This document shows positions 32,509 through 40,940 of a stretch of 54,121 nt of DNA, in pieces. The DNA is taken from contig CANLLR010000019.1 of assembly GCA_947491985.1 (NCBI GenBank), forward strand, positions 1 through 54,121. The letters are read 5' to 3'. Numbering within the stretch: the first letter of the stretch is position 1; every line of letters starts with the position of its first letter. The stretch is from Flavobacteriaceae bacterium. GTDB taxonomy: Bacteria > Bacteroidota > Bacteroidia > Flavobacteriales > Flavobacteriaceae. The notes beneath the pieces are model-generated. The model ran no database searches. It was not told the origin of the DNA and saw nothing but the letters and a program-made list of their open reading frames with translations. The translations under genes were made by a program, and so were the position numbers.

Positions 32509-34650
32509 CTACAAATTATTCAACTGATTGTCTTTCTTATTATCACTTATTGTCCAAAAGAAACCAATAAAAAAGAATCGGTCGGCGGTAGGTGTAATCG
32601 CTCTTCTATTGTAAACGCCATTCGAATCGGGATTATTGGCATACTCATAAGTAAATACATTTTGCGTACCCAGTACATTATTCACAGAAAAATATAGTAT
32701 TTTTTGTGGTGAAAGCAAATACGCCCAATTGAAACTCAAATTGTTGTACACTTTTGTTTTTCCATTCATAAAAGCAGCTTCATTTGGATTATCGAACGGT
32801 CTGCCTGAATTGAATGAATGCGCAAAACCCACTTGTGATTTCCAATCGTTTATCCAATATTTGGTCACTAACGAAATGTTGTTTTTAGCAACAAAGTCCG
32901 GAGTTACTTGAGATTCATAGTTTTTATAATCGCGTTGGGTGTCGATGTAGGAAAATGAAAACCAATATTCAAGGTTTTTGATTGATTTGTTGTCTCTCCA
33001 AAAAATGTCCAAACCTTTAGCATAACCAGCTCCGTTATTAGTGAACTGAGAATTGAATTGGGCTATTGGGGTGTCGTATTTCACTAAATCAGAATAATCT
33101 TTAAAATACACCTCAGCTCGGAACGTTCTTTTGTTGTAATTGTATTGGTAATTTAAGATATAATGTGCTGCTTTTTCATTGATAAAATTATCTGAATATT
33201 TTAAATAATCTTGACGAGGCGCTTGCTCAAATTCGCCATAAGCCAATGAAAACTGACCCGATTTACTCACTTTATACGCAAGTGAAAGACGTGGTGAAAC
33301 CGAAGTTTCATTCAACAAATCATTATTAAAAGCACGAACACCAACTTTTACCGCTAGATTCTTCGAAAAGAAAACGTCAGTTTCAACAAAAGCCGCTGCT
33401 AAATTGGCGTCGTAGCCACTTTGGAAAGTTGCGTCAAAATCTTCATCGAATTGCGTTGTGAAATAATCAGCTCCGAACGACAGTTTTATTCTGTCAGAAA
33501 AACTCTTTTTAATTTTTACTTTTAAGTGCGATGCATGTTCTGTATTGTTTACTTTATTCTCATTAATACCAATTTTATTGTCGCCCAGGCCATAACTCAA
33601 TCCGGTGGTTAATTGCCAATTACTTCCGAAATTTCCTTTGTACGAGGCATTCAAATAGAAATTATTGTTTTTTAAATCAACTCGAGTTTTTGCAACAGTG
33701 TTGATACTTTCTTGATTGATGTCAAAGCGAGAGGCATCGAATGCAGCGTAGACTTTAAACAAGCCGCGTTCAACAGTGTATCGGTAAACGGCTTCTCCGG
33801 CAAGCGATTGAAAGGCTCTGTTCCAATCGACATTTTGAGGAATAGCTGCTTGGTAGGGAGCCAAATCGGTATATGCTGTGTTCACAGTAAGTGAACTTTT
33901 TCCCCATATCTGAGTGTTAGCCAATCCAAGCCCTACCGTCATAAAAGAAATATCTGTTTTTTCTTCCGTAGCTTCATCAGTTGTATTTAACAACAAAACA
34001 CTCGATAAGGCTTCGCCATATTCTGCCGAGTAACCACCTGTTGAAAACGAAATGCCACTGAATAAAAAAGGTGAAAATCGTCCACGAGTAGGTAAATTTT
34101 GCGTGGTTGCTCCATAAGGTTGTGCTACTCTAATTCCGTCTACATAGGTTTGCGCTTCGTCAGCTTCTCCACCACGAACAAACAATCGACCGCTTTCGCC
34201 CACGGTTTGAGTTCCTGGTAAGGTTTGCAAAGCAGCCACAATATCGGCATTGGAACCTGCTGTAGTTACAATATCAAGCGGTTTTAAAACGGTAACTTTG
34301 GCTTTGTCGCCTGCTTCAAAAGTTCCGGCGTTGATTACCACAGCGTCTAATGTGTTTACGCTTTCTTTGAGTTTTATCGTTTTAGCTTGGTAGTCTTCGA
34401 CTACAATGGCAATTGTTGCAGTTTTATAAGTTAAGAAACTGACAACTAAATTATGAGCACCTTTGGCTTCTGTTGTAAAATTGAATTCCCCTTTTTCGTT
34501 CGTCGTGGCGCCATCATAGGTCCCTTCAACAAACACGTTAGACCCCGGAATAGCAGCGTTTTTTGAATCGGTCACCGTTCCTGAAATGGTAGTTTGAGAA
34601 AATCCAAAAGCTGTAAAAAGCAAGGCAATAAAAAAGTAAACTGTTTTCAT
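32509..34650 (-). CDS. TonB-dependent outer-membrane receptor
   Basis: A 713-aa receptor. A signal peptide MKTVYFFIALLFTAFGFSQ precedes a CarboxypepD_reg-like domain (about 20-105: TISGTVTDSKNAAIPGSNVF). The plug covers about 115-230 (TVLKPLDIVTTAGSNADIVA, LPGTQTVGESGRLFVRGGEA). The remainder is a 22-strand-type beta barrel ending in an aromatic-rich final strand (RFFFIGFFWTI). It is short for a SusC-like protein and has no SusD partner, so it probably imports an iron complex, vitamin or other small substrate; which one is not deducible. The 457-base region upstream holds the structured element at 34769-34879. Confidence 0.93.
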   Translation of the reverse strand: MKTVYFFIALLFTAFGFSQTTISGTVTDSKNAAIPGSNVFVEGTYDGATTNEKGEFNFTTEAKGAHNLVVSFLTYKTATIAIVVEDYQAKTIKLKESVNTLDAVVINAGTFEAGDKAKVTVLKPLDIVTTAGSNADIVAALQTLPGTQTVGESGRLFVRGGEADEAQTYVDGIRVAQPYGATTQNLPTRGRFSPFLFSGISFSTGGYSAEYGEALSSVLLLNTTDEATEEKTDISFMTVGLGLANTQIWGKSSLTVNTAYTDLAPYQAAIPQNVDWNRAFQSLAGEAVYRYTVERGLFKVYAAFDASRFDINQESINTVAKTRVDLKNNNFYLNASYKGNFGSNWQLTTGLSYGLGDNKIGINENKVNNTEHASHLKVKIKKSFSDRIKLSFGADYFTTQFDEDFDATFQSGYDANLAAAFVETDVFFSKNLAVKVGVRAFNNDLLNETSVSPRLSLAYKVSKSGQFSLAYGEFEQAPRQDYLKYSDNFINEKAAHYILNYQYNYNKRTFRAEVYFKDYSDLVKYDTPIAQFNSQFTNNGAGYAKGLDIFWRDNKSIKNLEYWFSFSYIDTQRDYKNYESQVTPDFVAKNNISLVTKYWINDWKSQVGFAHSFNSGRPFDNPNEAAFMNGKTKVYNNLSFNWAYLLSPQKILYFSVNNVLGTQNVFTYEYANNPDSNGVYNRRAITPTADRFFFIGFFWTISDNKKDNQLNNL

Positions 34651-34768
34651 GATGGTTTGTTTTGATACCGCAAAGTTGTATCAAGGCATAAAACTATACA
34701 ATTTATACTTACTGAAATGTAGATTATTTGCGATGAATTGTAACGCATTTGTTTTTTGCACTTTTTCA

Positions 34769-34879
34769 TAGCCCAGAACGCAAAGGAAATCCTTTTTATA
34801 TTTTATTGCACAAGGCGTTTTTTTTTAATACTTCTGTAAAATATAAAAAGATTGCAATGTAGTGCTGGAAAAAGCTCCC
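34769..34879. ncRNA. Candidate structured element, copy 1
   Basis: The element starts TAGCCCAGAACGCA and ends with a GGAAAAAGCTCCC tail. A long AT-rich hairpin lies in between: 34788-34805 pairs with 34837-34853 (17 bp with one bulged C). A second site at 49233-49374 shares the ends but not the stem sequence. It lies in the gap between the TonB receptor (-) and the gene at 35108 (+), so it precedes both. Strand and function are unknown; it could be an RNA or a non-autonomous element. The rest of 34651-35107 shows no gene. Confidence 0.5.
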
Positions 34880-35077
34880 AAAAAAATCAAAAAAAATGTA
34901 CTCTATAAATTGAATGCAATTTCATAGGTATTAAAATTGTCGCAACTGATTGTGTTACAGAAATACAATAGGTAATTGAGTGAAGCCATTTTAAAACTAC
35001 ACCCAAATAGGAGTACAAAATGTGATTACAAAACCTAAATTCTTACCATCTTACAAACTTACTGTCATAAAAAAAAT

Positions 35078-35085
35078 TATCTTTG
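35078..35085 (+). promoter_or_regulatory. -7 box upstream of the PRiA4_ORF3-like gene
   Basis: TATCTTTG matches the -7 consensus, 22 bases before the ATG at 35108. There is no convincing -33 TTG. Confidence 0.4.
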
Positions 35086-35107
35086 ACCCTTTCTTAAAAT
35101 ACAGATT

Positions 35108-35650
35108 ATGATTTATAAATTTAGAGTGATTCTCGATGCAGAAGATGATGTTTTTAGAGACATTGCTATTGATGAAACCGACACTTTAGAAGATTTGCAC
35201 AACGCAATTGTAAACGCTTTTGGCTTTGATGGTTTGGAAGTGGGTTCGTTCTATACGTGTGATGATACGTGGAATCAAGAAGATGAGATTCCGATGTTTG
35301 ATGCTGGAGACGTTCCGGGTGAAAACAAAATCATGAGCGATTACCAATTGTCAGATATTTTAGACAAAGAAAATACCAAAATAATTTATGTGTATGATTT
35401 TATCAACATGTGGACATTTTTGGTCGAATTGGCTTCGATTGAAGGACAAGAAACTGGTGTTATTTATCCAAACTTATTATTCTCATTAGGTGCAATGCCA
35501 GCCGAAGCCATGGAAAAACATTTTCAAGCTGATTTTGAAGAAGAAGAAAATTATAACGAATTTGAAGACGATTTGGACGAAGACGATTTGGACGCCTTTG
35601 GTTCGGATGACAGTTTTGAAGATTTTGGTTTTGAGGAGAATTGGAATTAA
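35108..35650 (+). CDS. PRiA4_ORF3-like (IS1096 passenger TnpR-like) protein
   Basis: A 180-aa protein. Residues 1 to about 140 match the plasmid pRiA4b ORF-3 family: YKFRVILDAEDDVFRDIAID, DTLEDLHNAIVNAFGFDGLE, SFYTCDDTWNQEDEI and YVYDFINMWTFLVEL. The last 40 residues are almost all Asp, Glu and aromatic (EEEENYNEF... FGFEENWN), a strongly acidic tail that could bind basic protein or mimic DNA. The family name comes from an insertion-sequence passenger gene; its function is unknown. No transposase is nearby, so it is probably a chromosomal, domesticated member. Confidence 0.85.
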   Translation: MIYKFRVILDAEDDVFRDIAIDETDTLEDLHNAIVNAFGFDGLEVGSFYTCDDTWNQEDEIPMFDAGDVPGENKIMSDYQLSDILDKENTKIIYVYDFINMWTFLVELASIEGQETGVIYPNLLFSLGAMPAEAMEKHFQADFEEEENYNEFEDDLDEDDLDAFGSDDSFEDFGFEENWN

Positions 35651-35670
35651 AAAGCTGTAAGCTCTAAGTA

Positions 35671-35744
35671 ATAAGCTATAGGCATAAATCAAATTGAAAA
35701 TTTCGAATAACATAAAAAATACAAAGCTTAAAGCCTATCGCTTA
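35671..35744. repeat. Imperfect inverted repeat between two genes
   Basis: ATAAGCTATAGGC (35671-35683) and GCCTATCGCTTA (35733-35744) form an inverted pair with one mismatch. The whole gap also has repeated AAGCT(T)A and TAAAGC words (35652, 35661, 35726, 35746). It may form a weak hairpin or a decayed dispersed repeat. Confidence 0.5.
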
Positions 35745-35761
35745 AAGCATAAAGCTAAAAA

Positions 35762-36820
35762 ATGATCAACCTATTCAACGCCCACATCGAAAATTTATCC
35801 ATCCACCGAGTTGGAAATAAAAGCCGTAACGAAGCTATTTTTTTATCTGAAAATCCATACGGACTGAATGATGAAATTGTGCCTCTTTTGAAGGAATACT
35901 TCTTTAAATCGTTTAGAGAAAAGGAAGAAAATTACTTTCAGTTTGCTCATGAAGTTGATTTAGAATACAACGAAATGTTTCAAATGGCGACCGAAGTTTT
36001 CGCCAATCCAAGTGACATTCACGCCATTTCCAAAAAAATAACGTCGCATTTGTTTGAACAATCCAATCATCCGCACATTAAAAATGGCGAAGTATATGTG
36101 ACGTATTTTACCAACATCAACATTGATAATAATATTGTTGACGCAGTGGGTGTTTTTAAAAGTGAAATCAAAACCGATTTCATGCAGTTTGAAGAAAAAG
36201 ATAGCAACCTCGAAATGGTGTTGCAACAAGGAATTAACTTGAACCGTTTGGACAAAGGCTGTTTGATTTTCAATTACAAAAAAGAAGAAGGTTATAAAAT
36301 ACTTTCTATCGATAGCAACCGTTATGATGCGCGCTATTGGTTGGAACATTTTTTAGCTGTGGATGCTTTTCAAGACGAGAATTTCATGACAAAAAAATAC
36401 TTGAAATTTTGTCAAGATTTTGCTAAAGATGTTGTTTTTCCGGCTGAAGACAAAAAAGAAGAAGTGATGTTTATGAATCGCTCGGTGAATTATTTTGCTA
36501 AAAACGACGATTTTGAAGAAAGTAACTTTTTAAATGAAGTCCTTTCCAATCCAGAACTGATTCCAGAATTTAAAAACTATAAAGTAGACAAAGGCGAAAA
36601 ATACAGCATTGAAGATGTAACAAGCTTTCCTATTGCGAATGCTGCCGTAACTGATGCGCGTAAAAAAATCAAAAATGTTATTAATTTAGATACTAACATC
36701 CAAATCAAATTGGATTTTATCAATCCGGAAAGTGCCGAAAAATTTGTAGAAAAAGGTTGGGATGAAGAAAAACAAATGTATTATTATTTGGTATACTTTA
36801 ATAAAGAACAAAAAAGCTAA
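35762..36820 (+). CDS. 37-kDa nucleoid-associated protein (NdpA family)
   Basis: A 352-aa protein with the NdpA/YejK family layout. The N-terminus has INLFNAHIENLSIHRVGNKS, with PHIKNGEVYVTYF in the middle and LDKGCLIFNYKKEEGYKILS, DSNRYDARYWLEHFL and, near the C-terminus, IKNVINLDTNIQIKLDF. Length is typical. These proteins bind the nucleoid; a regulatory role on DNA is reported only loosely. The Flavobacterial branch is shorter on basic residues than the E. coli one. No operon partner is evident. Confidence 0.9.
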   Translation: MINLFNAHIENLSIHRVGNKSRNEAIFLSENPYGLNDEIVPLLKEYFFKSFREKEENYFQFAHEVDLEYNEMFQMATEVFANPSDIHAISKKITSHLFEQSNHPHIKNGEVYVTYFTNINIDNNIVDAVGVFKSEIKTDFMQFEEKDSNLEMVLQQGINLNRLDKGCLIFNYKKEEGYKILSIDSNRYDARYWLEHFLAVDAFQDENFMTKKYLKFCQDFAKDVVFPAEDKKEEVMFMNRSVNYFAKNDDFEESNFLNEVLSNPELIPEFKNYKVDKGEKYSIEDVTSFPIANAAVTDARKKIKNVINLDTNIQIKLDFINPESAEKFVEKGWDEEKQMYYYLVYFNKEQKS

Positions 36821-36967
36821 TTTGTAACTCCCTGACATCGTTTGATTTTTAGCGATACATTTTGTAAGTTTTTTATCTTATAAATAGTAATAAATAAGTA
36901 TTTCATCGAAAATATTTGTTGTTTCAACGATAAATAGCTACGTTTAGGTAATCAAAATCACCTACTT

Positions 36968-37141
36968 ATGCAAGCGTCAACAACTACAAATCAAACTTCC
37001 TTAGCTGGAAAAGTTTGGTGTTCCGTTTTTGGACACCATTACGAGACTTCAAGAAACATAACCAATCATTTTAAAGAATTCAAATGTACGGTTTGTCAAC
37101 ACGAATTGCGAATGATGAAAACGGACATATTGTATCGTTAA
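36968..37141 (+). CDS. 57-aa Cys/His small protein (zinc-ribbon-like)
   Basis: A short reading frame, MQASTTTNQTSLAGK... ending LYR. It carries WCSVFGHHYE near the start and KCTVCQHEL near the end, an arrangement of Cys-x4-His-His and Cys-x2-Cys-x-His that would hold one zinc. It resembles the DUF1660 prophage-type fold (Cys..GHxY ... CxxC), though this is by eye only. Codon use is normal and the frame is free of stops. The stop codon lies within an 11-bp hairpin. A single promoter is not clear. It lies alone between ndpA-like and an outer-membrane protein gene. Confidence 0.55.
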   Translation: MQASTTTNQTSLAGKVWCSVFGHHYETSRNITNHFKEFKCTVCQHELRMMKTDILYR

Positions 37142-37170
37142 CTCCCAAGCATCGTATCATTAACGATACA
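37131..37170 (+). other. 11-bp hairpin overlapping the small gene's stop
   Basis: TGTATCGTTAA (37131-37141) is the exact reverse complement of TTAACGATACA (37160-37170), loop 18 bases. The left arm ends with the TAA stop. It lacks a T-run after it, so it may be a regulatory or stability hairpin. TATCGTT/AACGATA words also recur at 36926, 37151 and 37242 around this gene. Confidence 0.6.
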
Positions 37171-37294
37171 TTAGTTCATTTTTACCAAAAAAGACATCAT
37201 TTGGTTAAATCACCACTTTTTTCATAAGATATTGCAAAGTAAATCGTTATAGTGTAGCTAATCTTTTATATTTTTATACATTGATTTTCTTTCC

Positions 37295-39124
37295 ATGAAA
37301 ATAAAATGCTACTCCTTATTTCTATTGTTCTTTTTTTGTGTTGCAAATACTTTCGCTCAGGAAAAAACGGTAAAAAAAGACTCGGTTCAAATGTACCGAG
37401 ATATAGAGGCGTATTCCAAACGAAGTAAATTTTCGAAGTTTATTTACAAGCTCGTATTCAAATCCATTCCACAGCAAAAAACAACGGCAAAAAAGATTCC
37501 AAAAAAACTCAAAAGTCCGTTTGCCACTTACGAAGGAAAAATAATTCGAAAAATTACTATTGAAACCTTAGATCCTTTCGGATATGGTATCTCAGACACT
37601 GGAGAATTGACTAAAAATTGGGTCGAGCGATTTGGAAATAAAGTACATCTAAAATCCAAAAACTGGACTGTACGCAATTTTCTCTTATTTAAAAAAAATG
37701 AACCTTTCGATTCGATTATAATAAAAGAATCGGAACGTTTGTTACAAAGTCAACGTTTTGTTCGAAGAGCCTTGATACTGCCAGCCGACACAGAAAAACC
37801 ATCAGACTCTATAGATATAACCATTCGTGTGTTGGATTCATGGAGTTTGATTCCGTCTGGTTCACTTTCAAGTACTACAGGGAACTTTGAAATTGCCGAA
37901 AGAAATTTTTTTGGACTTGGACATGAAATGGTAAACGATTTCAAACAACAGCTTCAAACCAATCTTAATGGCTATTCTTTTCGGTACATCATCCCCAACA
38001 TAAAAAACACTTTCATACGAACATCCGCTTTGTATATAAAGGATTTTGACGAAAGCCAAACTAAAGAAATTACGTCGGAACGTTCGTTCTTTTCTCCTCT
38101 TACAAAATATGCAGGAGGTGTTTTATTTCAAGAGCGCTTTTACAGAGATTCGATACCTGATGCGAATCAGAACAAATTTTTGAGGGATTTTAAATACGAA
38201 AATCAAAATTATTGGTTTGGGTATTCGTTTCCGCTTTTCAAAGGAAAAAAAGAAGAAAGTAGAATTACCAATTTAGTTACAACTTTGCGTTATTCTAGAA
38301 CCAATTTTACTTCACGACCTGAACCGGCCTTGGATACACTTTCGTATTTTTCGAACAATAAACTTTATTTGGCCAGTATGGGAATCAATAGAAGAAAATT
38401 TGTGGAAGATAGTTTTTTGTTCAATTACGGAATTCCAGAATACGTTCAGACTGGGCAATTGATATCGTTTACCGCAGGTTTGGAGGATAAAAATTTTAAT
38501 AAACGAAGCTATTTTGGAGGTCGATATGCATTGGGTGATTATTTTTCTGTAGGATATTTGGGACTTTCTGCAGAGCTCGGTAGCTTTTTTAATAATTCCA
38601 AAACCGAACAATCAACGTTTAGAGTCGAACTTAGTTATTTTACCAATCTTTTTGAAATTGGCAACTGGAGGTTTCGCCAATTTATTCAACCACAACTAAC
38701 CATTGGTAACAATCGCATACCGATTCGAAACGACAATATTACTATCAACGATCAAAGCGGCATTCAGGGATTTACCAATATCTTGTCGGGAACAAAAAAA
38801 ATGATTGTTGCTTTTCAAACGCAATCGTATTCACCAGGAATTTTTTGGGGATTCCGATTTAGTCCTTTTATAAATGCGACATTGGGCATGTTAAGTCAAG
38901 AAAATCAACCCTTGTTTACTAGTCGAATGTATTCAAAATTTGGTCTAGGTGTACTTATTAGTAATGATTACTTGGTATTTAATAGTTTCCAATTGTCTTT
39001 TGCCTTTTATCCAACAATTCCTGGTGAAGGCGATAACGTCTTTAAAACCAATTCGTTCAAAAATGATGATTTAAGATTGCTTGATTACCAAATTGGGCAA
39101 CCGTCTATTGTTCCGTATAATTAA
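37295..39124 (+). CDS. Outer-membrane beta-barrel protein with POTRA-like domain
   Basis: A 609-aa exported protein. The signal peptide is KIKCYSLFLLFFFCVANTFAQ. Residues about 75-175 form one POTRA-like region (GKIIRKITIETLDPFGYGI ... DSIDITIRVLDSWSLIPSGS), and the rest is a barrel with many alternating aromatic strands and GYSFRYIIPNIKNTFIRTSA. It resembles the BamA/Omp85 superfamily in miniature, without the full five POTRA set or a clear VRGF motif. It may help insert or secrete outer-membrane or surface components. It precedes an ABC exporter pair and the two surface proteins on the same strand. Confidence 0.82.
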   Translation: MKIKCYSLFLLFFFCVANTFAQEKTVKKDSVQMYRDIEAYSKRSKFSKFIYKLVFKSIPQQKTTAKKIPKKLKSPFATYEGKIIRKITIETLDPFGYGISDTGELTKNWVERFGNKVHLKSKNWTVRNFLLFKKNEPFDSIIIKESERLLQSQRFVRRALILPADTEKPSDSIDITIRVLDSWSLIPSGSLSSTTGNFEIAERNFFGLGHEMVNDFKQQLQTNLNGYSFRYIIPNIKNTFIRTSALYIKDFDESQTKEITSERSFFSPLTKYAGGVLFQERFYRDSIPDANQNKFLRDFKYENQNYWFGYSFPLFKGKKEESRITNLVTTLRYSRTNFTSRPEPALDTLSYFSNNKLYLASMGINRRKFVEDSFLFNYGIPEYVQTGQLISFTAGLEDKNFNKRSYFGGRYALGDYFSVGYLGLSAELGSFFNNSKTEQSTFRVELSYFTNLFEIGNWRFRQFIQPQLTIGNNRIPIRNDNITINDQSGIQGFTNILSGTKKMIVAFQTQSYSPGIFWGFRFSPFINATLGMLSQENQPLFTSRMYSKFGLGVLISNDYLVFNSFQLSFAFYPTIPGEGDNVFKTNSFKNDDLRLLDYQIGQPSIVPYN

Positions 39125-39184
39125 TTTGTATTCTAGTAACAAAAAGCGTTTTGCTACGTCATACCTTTTTAAAATCAACATCAC

Positions 39185-40078
39185 GTGGAAACCATTCTTT
39201 CAATTCATAACCTCAACAAGCGTTATGGCAAAATTCAAGCTGTTAAAAATGTTTCTTTAGAAATTCATAAAGGCAATGTATATGGAATTCTGGGTCCGAA
39301 TGGCTCCGGAAAGTCAACAACTCTAGGCATTGTTTTAAATGTTGTGAACAAAACCTCAGGCGAATACTCTTGGTTTGGAGGAACATTGCAAACCCACGAT
39401 GCTTTGAAAAAAGTGGGTGCTATTATTGAGCGTCCGAATTTTTACCCTTACATGACGGCGCAAGAAAATCTTGAACTAGTTTGCAAAATCAAAGGAATTA
39501 ACTACAGTAAAGTACACGAAAAACTTGAAATTGTAGGTTTGATGGAACGAAAAGACAGCAAGTTTAGAACCTTTTCACTTGGAATGAAACAACGACTAGC
39601 CATTGCTTCTGCACTTTTGAATGATCCTGAAATTTTGATTTTAGATGAACCTACCAACGGTTTGGATCCGCAGGGAATTCATCAAATTAGAGACATCATT
39701 CGATTTATCGCTTCGCAAGGAACCACGATTTTGTTAGCCTCGCATTTGTTAGATGAAGTTGAAAAAGTGTGTTCGCATGTATTGGTATTACGAAAAGGTG
39801 AAATTTTATATTCGGGAACCGTTGCCGGAATGTCTTCTTCAAACGGCATTATCGAATTACAATCGAAAAACACCGAGTTACTTCTCGAATTGTTGCAAAG
39901 ATATCCAAACATCGATACTGTAAAAAATGAAGATGGAAAAGTAATTATTCACGCCAGCTCGAACATTGATCCAAGTGAATTGAACAAATACTTATCAGAA
40001 AACAAGGTATATCTTACTCATTTGGTCAAACGAAACCATTCATTAGAAGAACAATTTTTAGAATTAACTGCGAAATAA
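39185..40078 (+). CDS. ABC transporter ATP-binding protein
   Basis: A 297-aa ABC ATPase with a GTG start. Walker A is GPNGSGKST, the signature LGMKQRLAIA, Walker B LILDEPTNGLDP, and the switch His LLASHLLDE. The C-terminal 80 residues are the typical extension of the BcrA/CcmA-like exporter subfamily. It pairs with the ABC-2 permease 10 bases downstream to form one exporter. The substrate is unknown; a resistance or lantibiotic-immunity-type pump, or a polysaccharide/lipid exporter, are both possible. Confidence 0.93.
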   Translation: METILSIHNLNKRYGKIQAVKNVSLEIHKGNVYGILGPNGSGKSTTLGIVLNVVNKTSGEYSWFGGTLQTHDALKKVGAIIERPNFYPYMTAQENLELVCKIKGINYSKVHEKLEIVGLMERKDSKFRTFSLGMKQRLAIASALLNDPEILILDEPTNGLDPQGIHQIRDIIRFIASQGTTILLASHLLDEVEKVCSHVLVLRKGEILYSGTVAGMSSSNGIIELQSKNTELLLELLQRYPNIDTVKNEDGKVIIHASSNIDPSELNKYLSENKVYLTHLVKRNHSLEEQFLELTAK

Positions 40079-40088
40079 CCCACAACAA

Positions 40089-40925
40089 ATGAAACGATTA
40101 CTATCTATAGAGTTACAAAAAATTTGGAAAAACAGAGCGAGTAGGGTTTTAACAATTGCTTATTTTGTTTTACTTACTAAAATTGCATTAATCTCCTCAA
40201 TTAAATTTGATATTGGACCATTACATTTTGATATTGCTGAAATGGGGATTTTTAATTTCCCATATATTTGGCACTTTAATACTTATTTTGCGAGTTGGTT
40301 CAAATTATTTCTAGCTGTTATAATTGTTTCAATGATGGCAAATGAATACAGTTATGGAACTTTAAAACAAAATTTGATTGATGGGATGAGTAAAAAAGAA
40401 TTTATTTTATCTAAATTTTTTACTGTCCTTTTATTTTCATTCATATCCACTTTTTTTGTTTTTATAATGAGTCTTCTCTTAGGCTATAGCTTTTCATCCT
40501 TCACAGAGTTTGGAATAGTTTTTTCTGATTTGGATTATCTATTAGCTTTTTTTACAGAATTATTAGGATACTTTTCATTTTGTTTGTTTTTAGGTGTTTT
40601 AATAAAAAAATCAGCATTTGCACTTGGTTTTCTATTGGTTTGGAAAATTGTTGAAGGTATCTGTTATCTTCTTATGAAATGGTTACTTTTTGATACTTGG
40701 GAAAAAGCATACGAAATACTAGGCTATTTTCCACTTCAATCTATCTCAAATTTGATAGCTGACCCTTCAAGACGACTGTCAATAATCAAAACTGCAGGAA
40801 ATAAGGCGGGATTTGATATGAATTATGATTATTCAGTTCATATGTCATCTATTGTTGTAGTTTTAATTTGGACAACTATTTTCATCATTTTATCCTACAA
40901 AATTATAAAAAAACGTGATTTATAG
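40089..40925 (+). CDS. ABC-2 type transporter permease
   Basis: A 278-aa membrane protein with about six spans (LFLAVIIVSMMANE, FTVLLFSFISTFFVFIMSLL, and others). The amphipathic MMANEYSYGTLKQNLIDGMS loop between spans is diagnostic of ABC-2 permeases. It begins 10 bases after the ATPase gene and is co-transcribed with it. A -7 box for the next gene begins at its stop codon. Confidence 0.9.
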   Translation: MKRLLSIELQKIWKNRASRVLTIAYFVLLTKIALISSIKFDIGPLHFDIAEMGIFNFPYIWHFNTYFASWFKLFLAVIIVSMMANEYSYGTLKQNLIDGMSKKEFILSKFFTVLLFSFISTFFVFIMSLLLGYSFSSFTEFGIVFSDLDYLLAFFTELLGYFSFCLFLGVLIKKSAFALGFLLVWKIVEGICYLLMKWLLFDTWEKAYEILGYFPLQSISNLIADPSRRLSIIKTAGNKAGFDMNYDYSVHMSSIVVVLIWTTIFIILSYKIIKKRDL

Positions 40926-40933
40926 TATCTTTG
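40926..40933 (+). promoter_or_regulatory. -7 box directly ahead of the type B surface protein
   Basis: TATCTTTG ends only seven bases before the ATG at 40941. Bacteroidetes transcripts begin a few bases after this box, so this message would be nearly leaderless. No matching -33 TTG at normal spacing. Confidence 0.45.
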
Positions 40934-40940
40934 TGGTACT

